From the NCBI GenBank assembly GCA_027924585.1, contig BSBM01001138.1, forward strand, positions 8,294,001 through 8,358,000: a DNA stretch of 64,000 bases. The letters run 5' to 3'. Each line of letters opens with the position of its first letter. Position 1 is the first letter of the stretch. This document shows, one piece after another, positions 33,151 to 45,724 of this stretch. The notes beneath the pieces are model-generated. The model was not told where the DNA came from, made no database searches, and saw only the letters and a list, made by a program, of their open reading frames with translations. Both the position numbers and the translations under genes were made by a program. The DNA comes from Larix kaempferi. Lineage: Eukaryota > Streptophyta > Pinopsida > Pinales > Pinaceae.

Positions 33151-34219
33151 TTTCTTGATTTTTGCTTCCACATAATTTCTTCTTGCATTTCCCTATTATT
33201 CAACTGGGTCATCAACTGACTCTCCTTTGTCTTGGTTTCTTCAGAGTAACCCTGCTCTATAACTTGTGTCTACAATTCCTCTAATTGATTTTCCAACCTT
33301 TTATTTTCCTGGAAGATATCCCCAAAGGATTCTTTATTCCACTTCTTCACTTTCTCCTTGATGAATTTCAATTTATATTGAAAAGTGTACATCATAGTAC
33401 CCCTCGGTGGAATGAATTAACTCCACCATTGTTTAAATTTTTTCTGCAAATTTTGGGTGGAGCAACCAAAAATTTTCAAAATGGAAAGGTCTTATCAAAT
33501 GTTCTCCAACTCTTCCCCAATCCAGGCTTATTGTCCAATGATCCGATCCTGTCGAGGGTAGGACCAGGGCTGAGAGATCCCCTCCCCCCATCATTACTAA
33601 TTCTGAAACCAAGAACCTGTCGAGACGGAAGCAATTTGCATGTCTCACGTTCGTTTATTATTCCATGTGAAAATATTATTATAGGTTTGGACATCTATCA
33701 AATGCAGATCCTCGATCAATTCACCAAATTCCGGTTAGCATTATTCAACTACCTCAATCCTCCCTTCTTTTCGTCTAGAGATTTAATTAAGTTAAAATAT
33801 CCTCCCAAGATCCAGTACTTCTGCCCCACCCACCTACTTTTCCCAACAAAGGATTCCAAGAAATTCTCCTTCAAGACAGATTGATATGGGTCGTAGATGT
33901 TTGATATAATTCCCCTAACATTGGTTCCCAAAACATGAAATTCAGTGGAGATAATATGCCCAGTAGCAACAAAATTTTCTATACATACCTTGGGGAGTTT
34001 CCACCAAATGACGAGGCCTCTTGTCACCCTTGTTGCGTCAATGGAAATTAATTCACTTCTTGTCCACATCACATTGCCTCTTGTTTGCAATTCTTCTTCA
34101 GAACATTTAGTTTCCTGTAGCATTACCAGCGATGGATGCTCCTTCTCAATTTTCCTTCACATTATTCTTCTCTTTTTCTGACTATTTAGACCCCTGATAT
34201 TCCAGGAAATAATTTTCAT
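33151..34219 (-). pseudogene. LINE ORF2, part 1: endonuclease
   Basis: ATG at 34219 opens MKIISWNIRGLNSQKKRR, the typical start of plant L1 ORF2. After a TGA the APE-type endonuclease continues: LQETK (catalytic Glu, about 34110), WILGGYFNLI where GGDFN is expected (a catalytic Asp is Tyr, about 33790), RFLVS, then GSDHWTI with the conserved Asp-His pair (about 33530). The sequence proceeds to the insertion at 33150, and the next codons are found below 19595. The enzyme would nick target DNA for target-primed reverse transcription. Inactive copy. Confidence 0.85.
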
Positions 34220-34360
34220 TGTAGGGTTTTGGTTAAAGCTAGGAACGCCTCTTTGATCGTCGGATATTGACCTGAGGCTACCAACTTTGCCCCCACATCC
34301 TTAATCCTCTGTCAATTTGTTCTTTTGCCCCTCTTCTCTCTTGATTGCCTTATGTTTCCT

Positions 34361-35780
34361 TTATTTTCCTTGAGGGATTCTGTGGCCACCCTCGGGTTCT
34401 TTGAAATCGATGTTTTCAAGATTACTTCTCTCAGTAGGCGAACTTGTTGTGAAGGAATGTAACCCTTCTCCCGATCCGCGCATGCTTCCTTTATTCCTTC
34501 CAGATCCAGTTCTCCAATCTCTATAAATATTTCGTTTCTTGCATTTGGGTGTCTGTATCCACTTCCCCTTCTTTTTATTTTGTTCTTGCCTACTCTTACT
34601 TCTCCCCTGCTTCATGATCCATTGTTCCTTTCTCTCTTTTTTCTTCCCCATTGACCTTGGTTATCTATGGTTCTTGGTTAAGGATCTCAAACCTATTCGT
34701 AGTCTGAGGTTTTTTGTTGATATACAGTCTCCTACCTCTTCTTGCATGTTGTTTCTTACTATTCGCCTTCGTCAAACCCTTTGAATCCTTTTCATCCTTG
34801 CTCTTAGCCTGCATCTAGGGAGAGTTCAACGGAAATTCTCTTAAGAGATGTCCATGTCCGTGACACCTTCTGCATCTAAAAGGATTGTTTTCATAATACA
34901 ATGTCTGTAACCATTCATCATCCTCCCATGACAACTTGATCGCTTTTGGTAACTCTTGGGATAGATCCATGTAGACACAAATCCTTCCACGGGATGTGTA
35001 CTTCACCATCTTGGTCTGCTATCAGGATTTCACGTAAGATCCTATGGCCCCCAAATCTTCCAAGATCTATTCTTTCCAATATTCTGCTGGTAAAGAGTAG
35101 AGACGGATCCATATCGATGCCACAGTCAAATCCTCCTTATCGGGGTTAAACCGTTCCTTCCAGGGTCTAATAAATAAACTCGTCGAATTGAAAAAGTACG
35201 GGCCCCGTCTAGGACTCTATTCTGATCTTCTAAATTGAAAAAGATAATTGTGAAGAAACATTTAGCTCCCAGTTGCAGGTCATAATGCCCTTTGGGTTTC
35301 CACATTCCATTGATCCACCGCATTAGGTATTTTTTCGAGGGCCAGATGCCCACGAATTTTCTGAATAACGCATGATCTTTCATATACTGAATATGGGCCC
35401 TCAACCCTTTCAATCTGATTTGAACCGATGGGATCGAAACCGTCTTAGGCATGCATTGTCCTGGTTTTCTCGGTTCTCTCCTATTCCTATGGTCATCTCT
35501 CATTCCGCTCGATCCTTCTCCTCAAGTCCCCCCGAGGGATTCCATATCCTCATCATCATGTACACCCTTTCCTTTGTTCGTGGAGGTGTGGTTTCGCACC
35601 CCTCCATCGGATCCCCCATTACGTGCATGTTGTCAGGCCTTGCTCTAAACCCTTTGTGCGCGCGCTAAATTAAGAAAAACCCTCCTAAAATATCTTCCAA
35701 TCCTTCTTCCACCTCGACACCATCGACCTGACAGAGCACAATTCCTCTTCGGTTAAATTTTCGGAGCTGCTTGCAGCTTA
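34361..35780 (-). pseudogene. LINE ORF1 (nucleic-acid-binding protein)
   Basis: The region 35126-35503 encodes a DUF4283-like domain (WPSKKYLMRWINGMWKPKG, then LGAKCFFTIIFFNLEDQNRV). 34815-35009 has the zinc knuckle CRRCHGHGHLLREF, with the last Cys replaced by Phe. 34361-34651 is a lysine-rich basic tail (KKERKEQW, KKKGKW). Plant L1 ORF1 proteins bind element RNA. Frames change between segments. The N-terminus is approximate. Confidence 0.8.
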
Positions 35781-35785
35781 GTCCC

Positions 35786-36295
35786 TGCCTTATATCATGT
35801 ATTATAGAAACAAAATTCAATATTAAATATCAATAAGACATGATAAAAATTAAATAAAATAATTAACAAATTCAATATAATTTAGTCATGATGGCCTTCC
35901 TAAGCACATTTGGAATCATAGTAATCTCATATCACCCATAAACATATATTAAAATAAGACTATTTACTAGCAATTGCCTCAGGAGGGGAAAAGGAACGCC
36001 GAGAGGAAAAGAGCACAAGGAAGGAAGAACAGTTTGACTAGATCCTCTGCAACACAAAATCAAAATTGAAGTAACATAAGCACCCCCAAAAACATGTTGT
36101 AAACGCTTTCCAAGTAACCCTAAAAGCTAAAAAGGAGATGCAACTCAGAATTAGATACAAACACTCCTACAATTGACTTTGCTTTCTAAGCTATGGTTTA
36201 TTCTTTTCATTATTATTTTCACATAAGTACCAATTGTAGTATTTTTGTGTATGCTTCCCCAACTGTAGGTTTATCCACTTTCATCATAGGAAAGT
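35786..36295 (-). other. probable leader of an LTR element, minus strand
   Basis: Lies between the LINE 5' end and the primer-binding-like site at 36296-36309. AT-rich, no coding motif. Confidence 0.35.
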
Positions 36296-36600
36296 GCTTC
36301 GATACCACATGTTATGTACCTTAATAGAATTAATTGGAAATTAAAAGCATAAATAACAAAATAAAACAAGATTTCAATATGAAAATACAGAATTCCCATA
36401 ACAATAGATAATTGTAGTTAACAAAATATCATAATATAGATATATATATATATAGATATATATAGATATATAATGAAAGTAATGTTCTCTTCTCCCTTCG
36501 AGGGGGCAACCTCCAAATGAAGCCAAGCTTGAATTACATAATAAGACATCATGTTTCATTGCTTCTACTCCTATTTATGGTTTATACTGAAGGAACTTTC
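36296..36600 (-). repeat. LTR end with primer-binding site (minus strand), outer boundary unknown
   Basis: On the minus strand an LTR-like end ...GTACATAACA (36310) is followed by TGTGGTATCGAAGC, a primer-binding site similar to that of element B. The sequence above includes GAGGTTGCCCCCTCGAAGG (about 36492-36512), a word also seen in the LTRs of F and G, and (TA)n/(GATA)n simple repeats at 36437-36470. No pol sequence belongs to it in the window, so only a fragment is claimed. Confidence 0.5.
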
Positions 36601-36682
36601 TAGTAGGAAGAACCTTACAATTGTATGCCTATTTACATATGTGATTAAATCCAACTCCAAAACATAAATGCTTACAATTGTA

Positions 36683-36890
36683 TGCTTGAAGCATTTACCT
36701 GCTTCATTACCCACAACGAGTATACTTCAAATACAATTACTAAGTACTTCTTGATTGTGTACTTATATTACCACCGTATGCCTAAGAAAATGATGTTGGA
36801 AGTGTCTACCTCCTTTACCCACATCGTTCTTTGCTCCAAATACAATGAACCAAATTAAGCACTCCTTAACTGAGTAATTATTTATTTATT
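36683..36890. repeat. diverged two-copy tandem repeat
   Basis: Two adjacent segments share GAAG.TACCT.CTT.ACCCACA, then CAAATACAAT and AAGCACT/AAGTACT words at a spacing of about 115 bp. No coding content. Confidence 0.4.
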
Positions 36891-39800
36891 GTCGTCTATG
36901 TGCTTCCATCAGTGCTCCACTTTATATCTTTGCAATGCCTTTCCACATTGCCATTAACCATGGTTCATAAACCCATGAATCATTACTTCAGTTTGTGTGC
37001 AACCCAATATATCTAGAATACAATATATGTACATAAGTCCATGCACAAATCCTTCACGAATCCACCAAACTACTACTACCATAACATTAAATTATGGCAT
37101 TGACCAACACAATCTCCACACAAGCTTGTTCTACTCATTTCTAATGGAACACTATGAAATTGACAGGCCTCTAAGCTCCACCAACACTATGCATTGACCT
37201 TTACATGGGCACTGCAAACAAAATGTTTATCACTAAGACCTTTGACCTTGCAATCGCCAAATATTTGGACAATATTGTTGTGGAAATCTGCATTCTCCTC
37301 TTCAATTCATTACAAGCTTTGGCTTTTAGTGTCACTGTCTACTCTTGCTAGCTAAAAGTCCAAGTCAAAGTGATTATGGGTCAAAACCTAGAAAACTGCT
37401 AGGCCACTCTTACTAGAGAGTCCAAACCTACTATGATATTTAAGTTATTTTATTTACTTTATAATTGAGTCATAATTAACCTAACAAATAATTTGTGAAG
37501 AGAAAAATATATTATTATAATGTGGCCAAGAACTTAGAAAAAACCTTTTTTTTCACAATTCTTCACATGAAATTTTCATGTTCGTATTTTACTAATCATA
37601 TTAAAATAAAGTGAAATCCTTAACAAGAGATATTCCATAGTTTAAGAAACATGGATTTAAAAAGATATTATAAAGAAAACAACAGAGATGATGAAGCCAT
37701 TAATAAGAACACTCTAAATGACATTATTACCAGATTGACCGAGGATGCTCTCGCATGAACATGAAGCAAAATCAAACATGATTTATTTTATTTTATTTGG
37801 ATTTCCTTCCAGGTTTAAATGGATTATATAGGAGGATTTGAATACGAATTTTAGTGCCTAAGGGACCATGTGGTGACTAATTGTCCTTCTTTTGGTGATT
37901 TTCCCTTCAACTCCATGCAATCTCTTACAAGTTTCATTTGTGGGGTTATACTTATGACAATGTGTGTTCCTGGAATCCGTTGTAGTTGTACCCCTTTGAA
38001 GCTGTGGAATCCATTGTAGTTGTACCCCTTTGAATCCGGAGAGTGGTAGCCTAAGAATAAGAAAGGGTTTTAAGATGTTTGACATTAATTTGAATTATTT
38101 TGTTTCTCTCTAAGGAGACAGGATTTTAAGTTTGTAAATATTAGCAGTGAAATTATGCTGCATTCGGTATTCAGTTATAACAGTTTTAAAGTTTAGAGAA
38201 CTTGGCAATTTATGTGCTTATCCTCTCAAATATTTTTCTTGTAATCTGTATGACATTATTAGGTTGGGTTTGTGTAGTCTAACTATAGCCTTAAAAAATT
38301 TCAGTATCCTTGTAGTCTTTGCCATAAATTGAAATCATAAGTAGTAGTTTGGCCATGGATAATGATTTTCTCATTCCAATGCTAAGAACCAAGATAAAAC
38401 AATTCATCCATCAAGAAAATCAGACACAAAACACAAGAGAAGGACCAAAATATATGGCAATCAAGAAGTTATTATATCTTGATACAAGGACTGTCATGAC
38501 CGATATCAGTGAGAATCAATTGGTATGATATTTGGATATTTGATTTGTATTATCCATTGCATTACAATGTGGAGTTCCCTTTCACTCTGGTTGTGTGGTT
38601 ACATAAGAGTTTCCATTTGAGGGATAATGAATAACATATCGTTAGTTCTTACTAGTTTTGTCCTTTCTAGATCCTCATCTAAAATTGTCAATTGTCCTTG
38701 AACTTACTTGAAGTTTATACCTTCAAAATCCTTTATCCTTTTGGTATGTGCATCCTATCTATTCATTAATGGGCCATAGTATTCTGCATATATTGTGGCT
38801 AGGTGAACATTTCTAGGATGAGGCATAAATCTATGTTTTAAACACTTTGAATAAGTTTGTTGGAGTATTTAAATTGTGTTTCTCCTGTTGTTTCTTATTA
38901 TATGTCTCTTACACATCCATATTTTATTTATCTCGATTTAGTTTCAAGAATTGACGTATTTATGGTTAGAGAGTTCAATGTTGTATAATGCTTACCAAGT
39001 AGAACTCCTTGATAAAGACTTCTCTAGGTTCACATATTGAATATTCTCTTTCATTGTTGGGAGGCATGTGACTGAATTGAGGTGGCTGTGGGAATTTGAG
39101 TATTTACCAAGTAGGATATAAGCTTGGTTTCTCTTTACACTAGTTTGGATGAGAATAAGAACACCTAGCTTTGTCCTCTTCATGGAAGCTCAAATAGATT
39201 AGTACGGGATCTGAATTTCTGCATTTAAACTACAAAAATCTACGATAAAAAAACTTCAAGAGAAGGGATGTTCACTAATATAGCTTTAGGGAGGTTTAAC
39301 ATATTTGAAAGGAATGTAAGGGATGTTCACTTCTAAAATTGTAATTGGTTAAAGTCTTATGGAGGCAAATATATATTTTTATTCTTGTTAATATTTCACT
39401 ATAGACAACACTTTGCTTGCATCCCAAGGAAAAATAAATTTCCTTATTCTTCAACTTCATGTAATGTATATAGATGGGGAGTTTCTCTAATGAAGGCAAT
39501 TTATGTATGGGTGAAGTCAAAAGATTACAAGGAAAAAAAACAAATTTGTATGTGATTGTTTTAGATCATGTTTTATATGATACAACTTAGGCTTAAGGCA
39601 GAAAAAGGTGCTTCAAACTCGATTACATGTTGTGAAATACCATTCCAGTGCAAACATTAAAAGTATGGGGAAGTAAAGGAAAACCAAAGGAAAGCATTAG
39701 AAAGATATTAGACAAGATTCAACAACCTATCAAAAAGAAAATCATGGAAATATAATCATGCACGAGGTAAGTTTGTGAGTGTCATTACACTCGATAAAAT

Positions 39801-42800
39801 GACATTGGTAGTCCATTTGTAAATTTAGATGGATGAATGGTAAATAAGTTGTTTCTCTTTAACATCATCATAGATTGCATATGCCATCTTATAAACTCGA
39901 AAACATTTGCCACTCTACATTAATGTGGAATATTGTATTCTTGAAATGATTCCTAATGAAAGATAGAACTTTTCCAAGTTACAATAGGAAGCATTACTAC
40001 TGTATGATTCAATGGATAGATTTTGAGGCCCTTTTAATGAACAATATTATTTCTTTGTGGACATAATTTTCTCGTATTTTGTATCCTAATGATGTCTTTG
40101 TTGACTAGTTTTAAATATTAAAAAATGGAACCGTGAGAGCTATAGTTCATTAACTTACAATTGAATGAGATTTTTCAGCTTATAAGATTACTTCAGTGGG
40201 AGGATAGAGGTGATTGTTGGCAGATAGCATCAAATGAGGAGGTGCTATGCATCATGAAACATGGCAGTCAATAATTTATCTGCTCTCAGGGTTTGTTCTT
40301 CTTGCACTAACACTTTCACCACAATATAATCTAGAGCAGCATTGTAAGAATCAGCGCAAACCTAAAGACTTGGAATCTAAATTAAAATATTTAAATTAGT
40401 ATTTTTTGTCAGTTGCTTCAAAATCTAATAGATGACCAAAGGTTCAAAGTTATGTTTGGTTATTGGCTCCTCTTTCTTTGTTTGCTTAAAAGTAGTAATT
40501 TATGACATGGCTTAGGTCATAATATCTTTCTTTCTCAAAACTTATGGATCTTGAAAGTTACAGATTAGCTTTAATGTGTAAAACAGAAATGCAAACTGGA
40601 GGTTTCGTACAACTACCCATATTTGGAAACGTTGATGCTTCAAGATCTCTATGTTAAGAAATTGTGGCAATATGGATGTTACTTCTTTAGTATCAGGTCA
40701 AGCTTTTACTTGAATGAAAAGTGCCATGTGTAGTTTGAACCATGAGTCTCCCCAACCTCTAGGTGTATATCATAAGAAACTATAATAAAGCTTACGAGTC
40801 AAATTTCCTTCTCTGAAAGAGATCCTAGTGCTTCATAATTAGATATCAAATCAGAGTAAAAGAGCCTCATGAGGATCCTTGGTACAATTGTGAAACTCGT
40901 AAAATCTGGTAAAGTTTCTTCTTGTTTTACAACATAGACAATAAACAACATTGGAGAATAAACACTGGTAAAATTCTAAAGTGTAAAGATATAGGAATGT
41001 TACAAGGTTCACGAATTTGGACAAGGGTTTAGCGGCAATGGTGGTTTGCTTGATCTCACCTATTGCACTCTCATGGAGCAAAGTATGGAGGGAGTATGAA
41101 CCCTAAAACATTGACAAAAGCTAAAACTAGGTTGTTCTAAGGATCACTTCCTAGTGAATGGGAAAATTAATTTATTATGGTACAATATATTCCGGCCATG
41201 ATGATGATCCAGGTTCAAACCTAGTGGCCATTCTCTCCATGATGACATGACTTCCATGATAATGGGATTGACTAAGTCTTTTAGTTTGATAATGCAATAA
41301 GCATTGGTTGGTTTTATACAATTAATGTGTGTTGTAACCTTCTATATTCTCATTGCTAAGAACAAGAATCTTATAAGATACATTAAGCAAAAATTATATT
41401 AGAGGAAGAAAACTATTTCGACTTAGCATTCGCTTCCTCTAGGGATATTGAAGAGCCAAGCTGAAATAATGATCGTAAACATCTTTCAGGTTGAGACAAA
41501 CTATATTTTTGTATAATATTGAAATGATAGATGTATAGATGTACATGATATGTTGAGAACAAAAATTATATCACTTGTTGAAGCTTTCAATTTCCTAGAC
41601 ATTCATAGCAGGAGGATGAAAAAGGCTTATATTCCATATACTATGGGAGCCATAATATTTACAAACAATAAATGTGTTTTCCAGGGAAAAAGTACAAAGC
41701 AACACATAAGTATATTTTTCAAGGTCACTGAGCTATTAAACATGCATATTGTTGTTCTTGTGATATTTTGTGGTGCCTATGGGCATTCTTTCTCAACTCC
41801 TCAAAATCATGCATGCTTTCAGCATCAAATCCTCCTCCAAAATGTAACCCCAAATAGAAGGTTTAGAACCACGACATTCAAATATGAGTTGTTGAAGTTT
41901 GAACCAAAAAAATGTAAGTAAACTTACTCGATGAACTCTGAAAGAAAAACACACACCCTGCAACAACAAAAACTCCAGTTCGAGCTCTTTAATTGAACAT
42001 CCCATTGACTTAAGCTCTATGGCTACTCCTTTCATGTGTTACTTTGCTAACTTCACAGAATCAAACTTAATCCGTATTCAAAGAGAAAATGTATAATCAT
42101 CCAACGAAAGCAATGTATCAAAATCAAAGAGAAAACATATGACCACCCAAACCAAGCAACATAAAATCAAATATAGAAGGTAACCAAGTATGACAGCAAG
42201 CAACCATCAAGTTTAAAGCTTTAAAATCGCACAAATGTCAGGAATGGATCAAATGATATGATCAATATCAATATTGATTTGAATATAGCCTTCTTATAGG
42301 AATCAATATGGTAATTAGTCTTTTTATAGCCTCAAAAAACAAATTGTGGGCACTTGTTAGGAAGTTTGTTCATTAAAAAAACATTTTTGGGTGGTTTCCT
42401 GGGCATAATACAACCCCCTAAGCTCCCCAATTCTCTAATTTGAAGATTATGGGCATCATTTTCCAGGTTTTGGGAATAAATAATCCTTGAAACAGTCGAA
42501 AAACAACATGATAACAACCCTAAATCAAATCTGGGCATATTCCTAATCAATTTGAAAGCATATTCCAATTGAAGGATATTTCCCTTATACTTGGAACAAT
42601 CCCCTTTCTATGTTGTCTAAGGACCAACCATTGATCAAATCACCTCCTTCTTTTCCCAAGTCCACCCCAAAGTCCATCCATGACTCTGTATGGGTCTGTA
42701 CTACTGAAAATTGATTATAGTCACAACATCATGCAAGGGTAAAAATGGAAGTTTCTTAGACCAATGGTACATATGATTATAAGCAAATTGTATATTCTTT

Positions 42801-42934
42801 GTTGGAATCTCTCCATTTTCCAAACTTTTCACCTTACGGTAAACTCACTAATGGAAAAAATTGAAAGCTTAAGGAGGTAAGTATGGTGTACACGTAAGAT
42901 GTGGGTAATTAATCCCATGAAGGCATGGCCATTT
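36891..42934. other. unassigned AT-rich sequence without recognisable genes
   Basis: Six kilobases in which no ORF exceeds about 120 codons and none shows a known motif. A 36-bp direct duplication around TTGTAGTTGTACCCCTTTGAA lies at 37980-38035. It is probably old, decayed repeat sequence. Confidence 0.5.
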
Positions 42935-43299
42935 TGTTAAGTATGGTTGTCATTGATGTCAAAGGAGGTCATTAATGACAAAAGAAGCGTTGATGGGAAT
43001 GTATGATGAGGTTGGAAAGACACATGTTGGTTTCCTAATGTCTCATGATGTCATTGTTACATTATGGTAGTAGTTTGTAAGACTAAGTGATCAAAAACTG
43101 GCTTAAAGCAGTTGCCTTATGAAAATGTCCACCATAATTCATAAGAAGAAGAAAAATTCCCAGCCATGACCTGCCATGCCATATATTGTTGAAGTATCTA
43201 TCTGACCATGGCCCCGGTTCTCATAAAAACTCCTTGAAGAAGAAGATGCAGGTCTCCTAAAAGAAGGTTTTTTGGTCAAATTAGTCAAAATTGCTCTAG

Positions 43300-44650
43300 G
43301 GAAATGCCCGCCATAATCTGTGGATTGAAGAAAATGCCCACACCATATGGTCATCCTATAGGTGGGTGGTTTGTCTACCTGACCATGTTCTCACATTGAC
43401 TTGATAGTGCCTGAGGAAGAAATTATGGATCTGCCAAAACAGGGTTTTAGGCAGTTTTACACCAAGTTCAGTAAAATGCCCGCCTAGGGCAAATGAAGAT
43501 GAGTCTAGGAGTGAAATCAGCATAGGTGTGCTTAGTGAGGTGTAATACATCATCTAGTGGAATTAGTTCAGGTTTTTGGTGAAATAAAAAATCCAACTTA
43601 GAGTTTGGACAAATATCTAAGTATGGAATTAATGGTAAAATCTGCCTAAGTGGCCTTAGGGAAATGCCCGCCATGTCTCATAGGATGATAAGAAAAATAA
43701 TTTGAAAGTGTTAGGCTCTAGTATGTTGGTTGGTGCATCCAACCATGGTCTTAGATTTCCCAAATATGAGGAGGAATACATGATCAATCTGCCAAGAGTG
43801 CCTCTCACCTTGATTTGCACTACTTCAATAAAATACCCGCCAAGGTTAGATGATGAGGTTGCAGGAGAGAAGATTGGCATGGTTGGAGTCAGTATGATAT
43901 TCCTCACATTGTGGATGTCTCACTTTCCAAGTTTGATGAAAAAATAAAATCACCTTGGTGACCTAGGGTTTGAATAAATTTGTCAAAGTGTCAAATAAGC
44001 AGTTTGGAAGAGCACCTTCAAATGCCTACCAGGTGTTGGGTGTGTGTCAATAGGTTCATCAATTGGCATGGATCTGTTCTTTGTTGAAATGGCTATCGAG
44101 CCATACTTTCAAGTTTCCTTACAATGGTCACATATGCAAAATAGCAATCTGCCAAAAGTAAGAAAAATACTATTTTGCATATTAAGAAACACAAGAAAAT
44201 TTGCTAAGTGTTAAAAGACAGAAATTTTGAGAGGTCATTTGGAAATGCCCACCAAGGGTTGTCCTTGTGCAAATAAATTTATCAAAAGTCATGGATCCAT
44301 TCTCTGGTAAGTTGTCCATATGTTCATGACTTCAAGTCTCCATCTGGTGTTCACATGTGTGAAATAGAAGTCTACCAAACTGGGAAGAAGTGTGTTTTGA
44401 TGTTCAAATATAGGTTGATAAGGCATTTAGAAATGCCCGCCAAAGATTGTCCTGATTATGATAAATTCATCAGAGGGCATGGGGTTGTTCTTTGATGAAC
44501 TGGATATCCATCCATGGAGTTAGATCCCTTCCTAGTGCTCACACGTGCTATTTTTTGATCTGCCAAAAACAAGAGAAAAACATCGTTATGCATATTAAGG
44601 ATAAAATAAAAAATGGTTAAGTGTTAAAAAGGGGCAAGGGTTAAGAATGC
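43300..44650 (+). repeat. diverged about 200-bp modules in LTR1 of copia D
   Basis: The box AAATGCCCGCC (or close variants such as AAATGCCTACC and AAATACCCGCC) recurs near 43304, 43475, 43662, 43830, 44020, 44240 and 44430. Between boxes, shared words include ATCTGCCAA and CATGGAT.. followed by TTCTTTG. LTR2 repeats the same series (49732 to about 50860). Confidence 0.65.
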
Positions 44651-44960
44651 CCACAAGGGGGCTTAGTTCATCCCACAGGGGCTATGTGATGCCCACAAAA
44701 GGCCAGGAAGAATCCCGTTGGGGCTGAATCTAAGTCCGTAGGCACTTAGGGGATGCCCGCAGGAGGTAAGGGAAAGTCCTTAAGGGCTTGAGAATGCCTG
44801 CGGGGGATAAAGAAAAATCCGCAGGGGTTTAGATCAAGCCCGCAAAGAATTGAGGAAGCCCACAGGGAGCTCGCAGGTGTGAAAGAAAGAAATCCCGCAG
44901 GCCAGAAGAATTGAAGAAGCCCAAAGGCCTAAAGATGGAAGGCATGAGAAGCCCACAGAG
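44640..44960 (+). repeat. GC-rich minisatellite in LTR1 of copia D
   Basis: About a dozen degenerate units around GCCCGCAGGGGCTTAAG with variants (GCCCACAAGGGGGCTTAG, ATGCCCGCAGGAGGTAAGGG). The same array occurs at 51070-51400 in LTR2, with a few extra units there. Confidence 0.75.
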
Positions 44961-45133
44961 ATTTGAAGAAGCATGAGATGCACATGAAGTTTAATTAATT
45001 AATTAATTAAAAATTAGAAATAAATAGAGTAATAAATTTAATTTAAAAAAAAATAGAGTTTGAAGAGGCACAAGGAAGAAAACACATGAGCTCAGGTTGA
45101 AAGATGCAATGGTTAAAGAAGTGAATTTTAGAA

Positions 45134-45144
45134 TATATAAATAG
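45134..45144 (+). promoter_or_regulatory. TATA box in LTR1 of copia D
   Basis: TATATAAATAG, repeated at 51572-51582 in LTR2, about 510 bp before the LTR end. A plausible Pol II start for the element RNA. Confidence 0.5.
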
Positions 45145-45724
45145 AATTTTGAAGAAGAAGGAAAGTGTCTTTGGTGTCTTAGTTGAAGCAGCAGCAAGAA
45201 CAGGCCGAGACCAATGAAGTTCCAGGACTGAAGAAAGGATGTTCTGGAAGATCTGAAGAAGTCAGACTAGGGTGGAAGAGTGGTTCTAGGGCATGCAGGA
45301 AGCCTGCAGGGGGTCATAGCCTCCATCCAGTAGAAGCTGGAGAACAGGGTGTCGTTGCATCCTTGTCTGTAGCAGCAGGCAAAAAATCTGGGGTGTTGTA
45401 GCATCCTTGTATGTAGCAGCAGGAAAAAACTGGGGTGTGGTTGCATCCTTTCTGTAGTAGCAGATAAACATTTTTGTAAAATTCATCTTATTAATGAGTT
45501 TGAGTTTTTGGTTGCCTCTTTGAGGTTTCCACGATAAAATCCCGTGTCCTAATTTGTTTGATTCTTTGTGTGTCTTGTAGTAATTGTTTTGATAAAAGGA
45601 AAAAGAAGGCAATACTAATTCACCCCCCCCTCTCAGTATTGCTGGATAATCCAACAATTGGTATCAGAGCAGGTTTCTTCACTTCAGTCTAATAACTGGA
45701 AGGAAGATCCTAATTAAGACCACA

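Larger units (their letters stand above)
15041..35785 (-). mobile_element. L1-type LINE, split by a CACTA-type element
   Basis: Read from 35.78 kb downward: ORF1 with zinc knuckle, ORF2 with endonuclease, RT, zf-RVT cysteine motif and RNase H, then a 3' region ending TTCTTACT followed by eight A (15041-15048 on the plus strand as T). Excluding the 13.55-kb insertion at 19598-33147 its length is about 7.2 kb, reasonable for a plant L1 with RNase H. The 5' boundary is approximate and I found no target duplication. Both ORFs carry several stops and frameshifts. Confidence 0.88.
42935..45656 (+). repeat. LTR1 of copia D (2.72 kb)
   Basis: TGTTAAGTATGG at the start, ATAATCCAACA at the end. Contains a series of about 200-bp diverged modules each holding an AAATGCCCGCC-like box, then a GC-rich minisatellite (44640-44960), and a TATATAAATAG box at 45134-45144. 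It agrees with LTR2 throughout, with small indels. Confidence 0.9.

Noticed and set aside
33285-33884. 199-codon plus-strand ORF
   Set aside because: It is antisense to the LINE endonuclease, whose motifs (GSDHW, RFLVS) are on the minus strand.
15041-35785. Search for a LINE target duplication (sequence GATGCAACAACTC after the poly(A))
   Set aside because: No convincing copy was seen near the 5' end around 35.8 kb, so none is claimed.
40851-42568. Scattered ORFs of 75-125 codons in the 36.9-42.9 kb interval
   Set aside because: No recognisable motif, no codon pattern or splice context that I could support; treated as chance.
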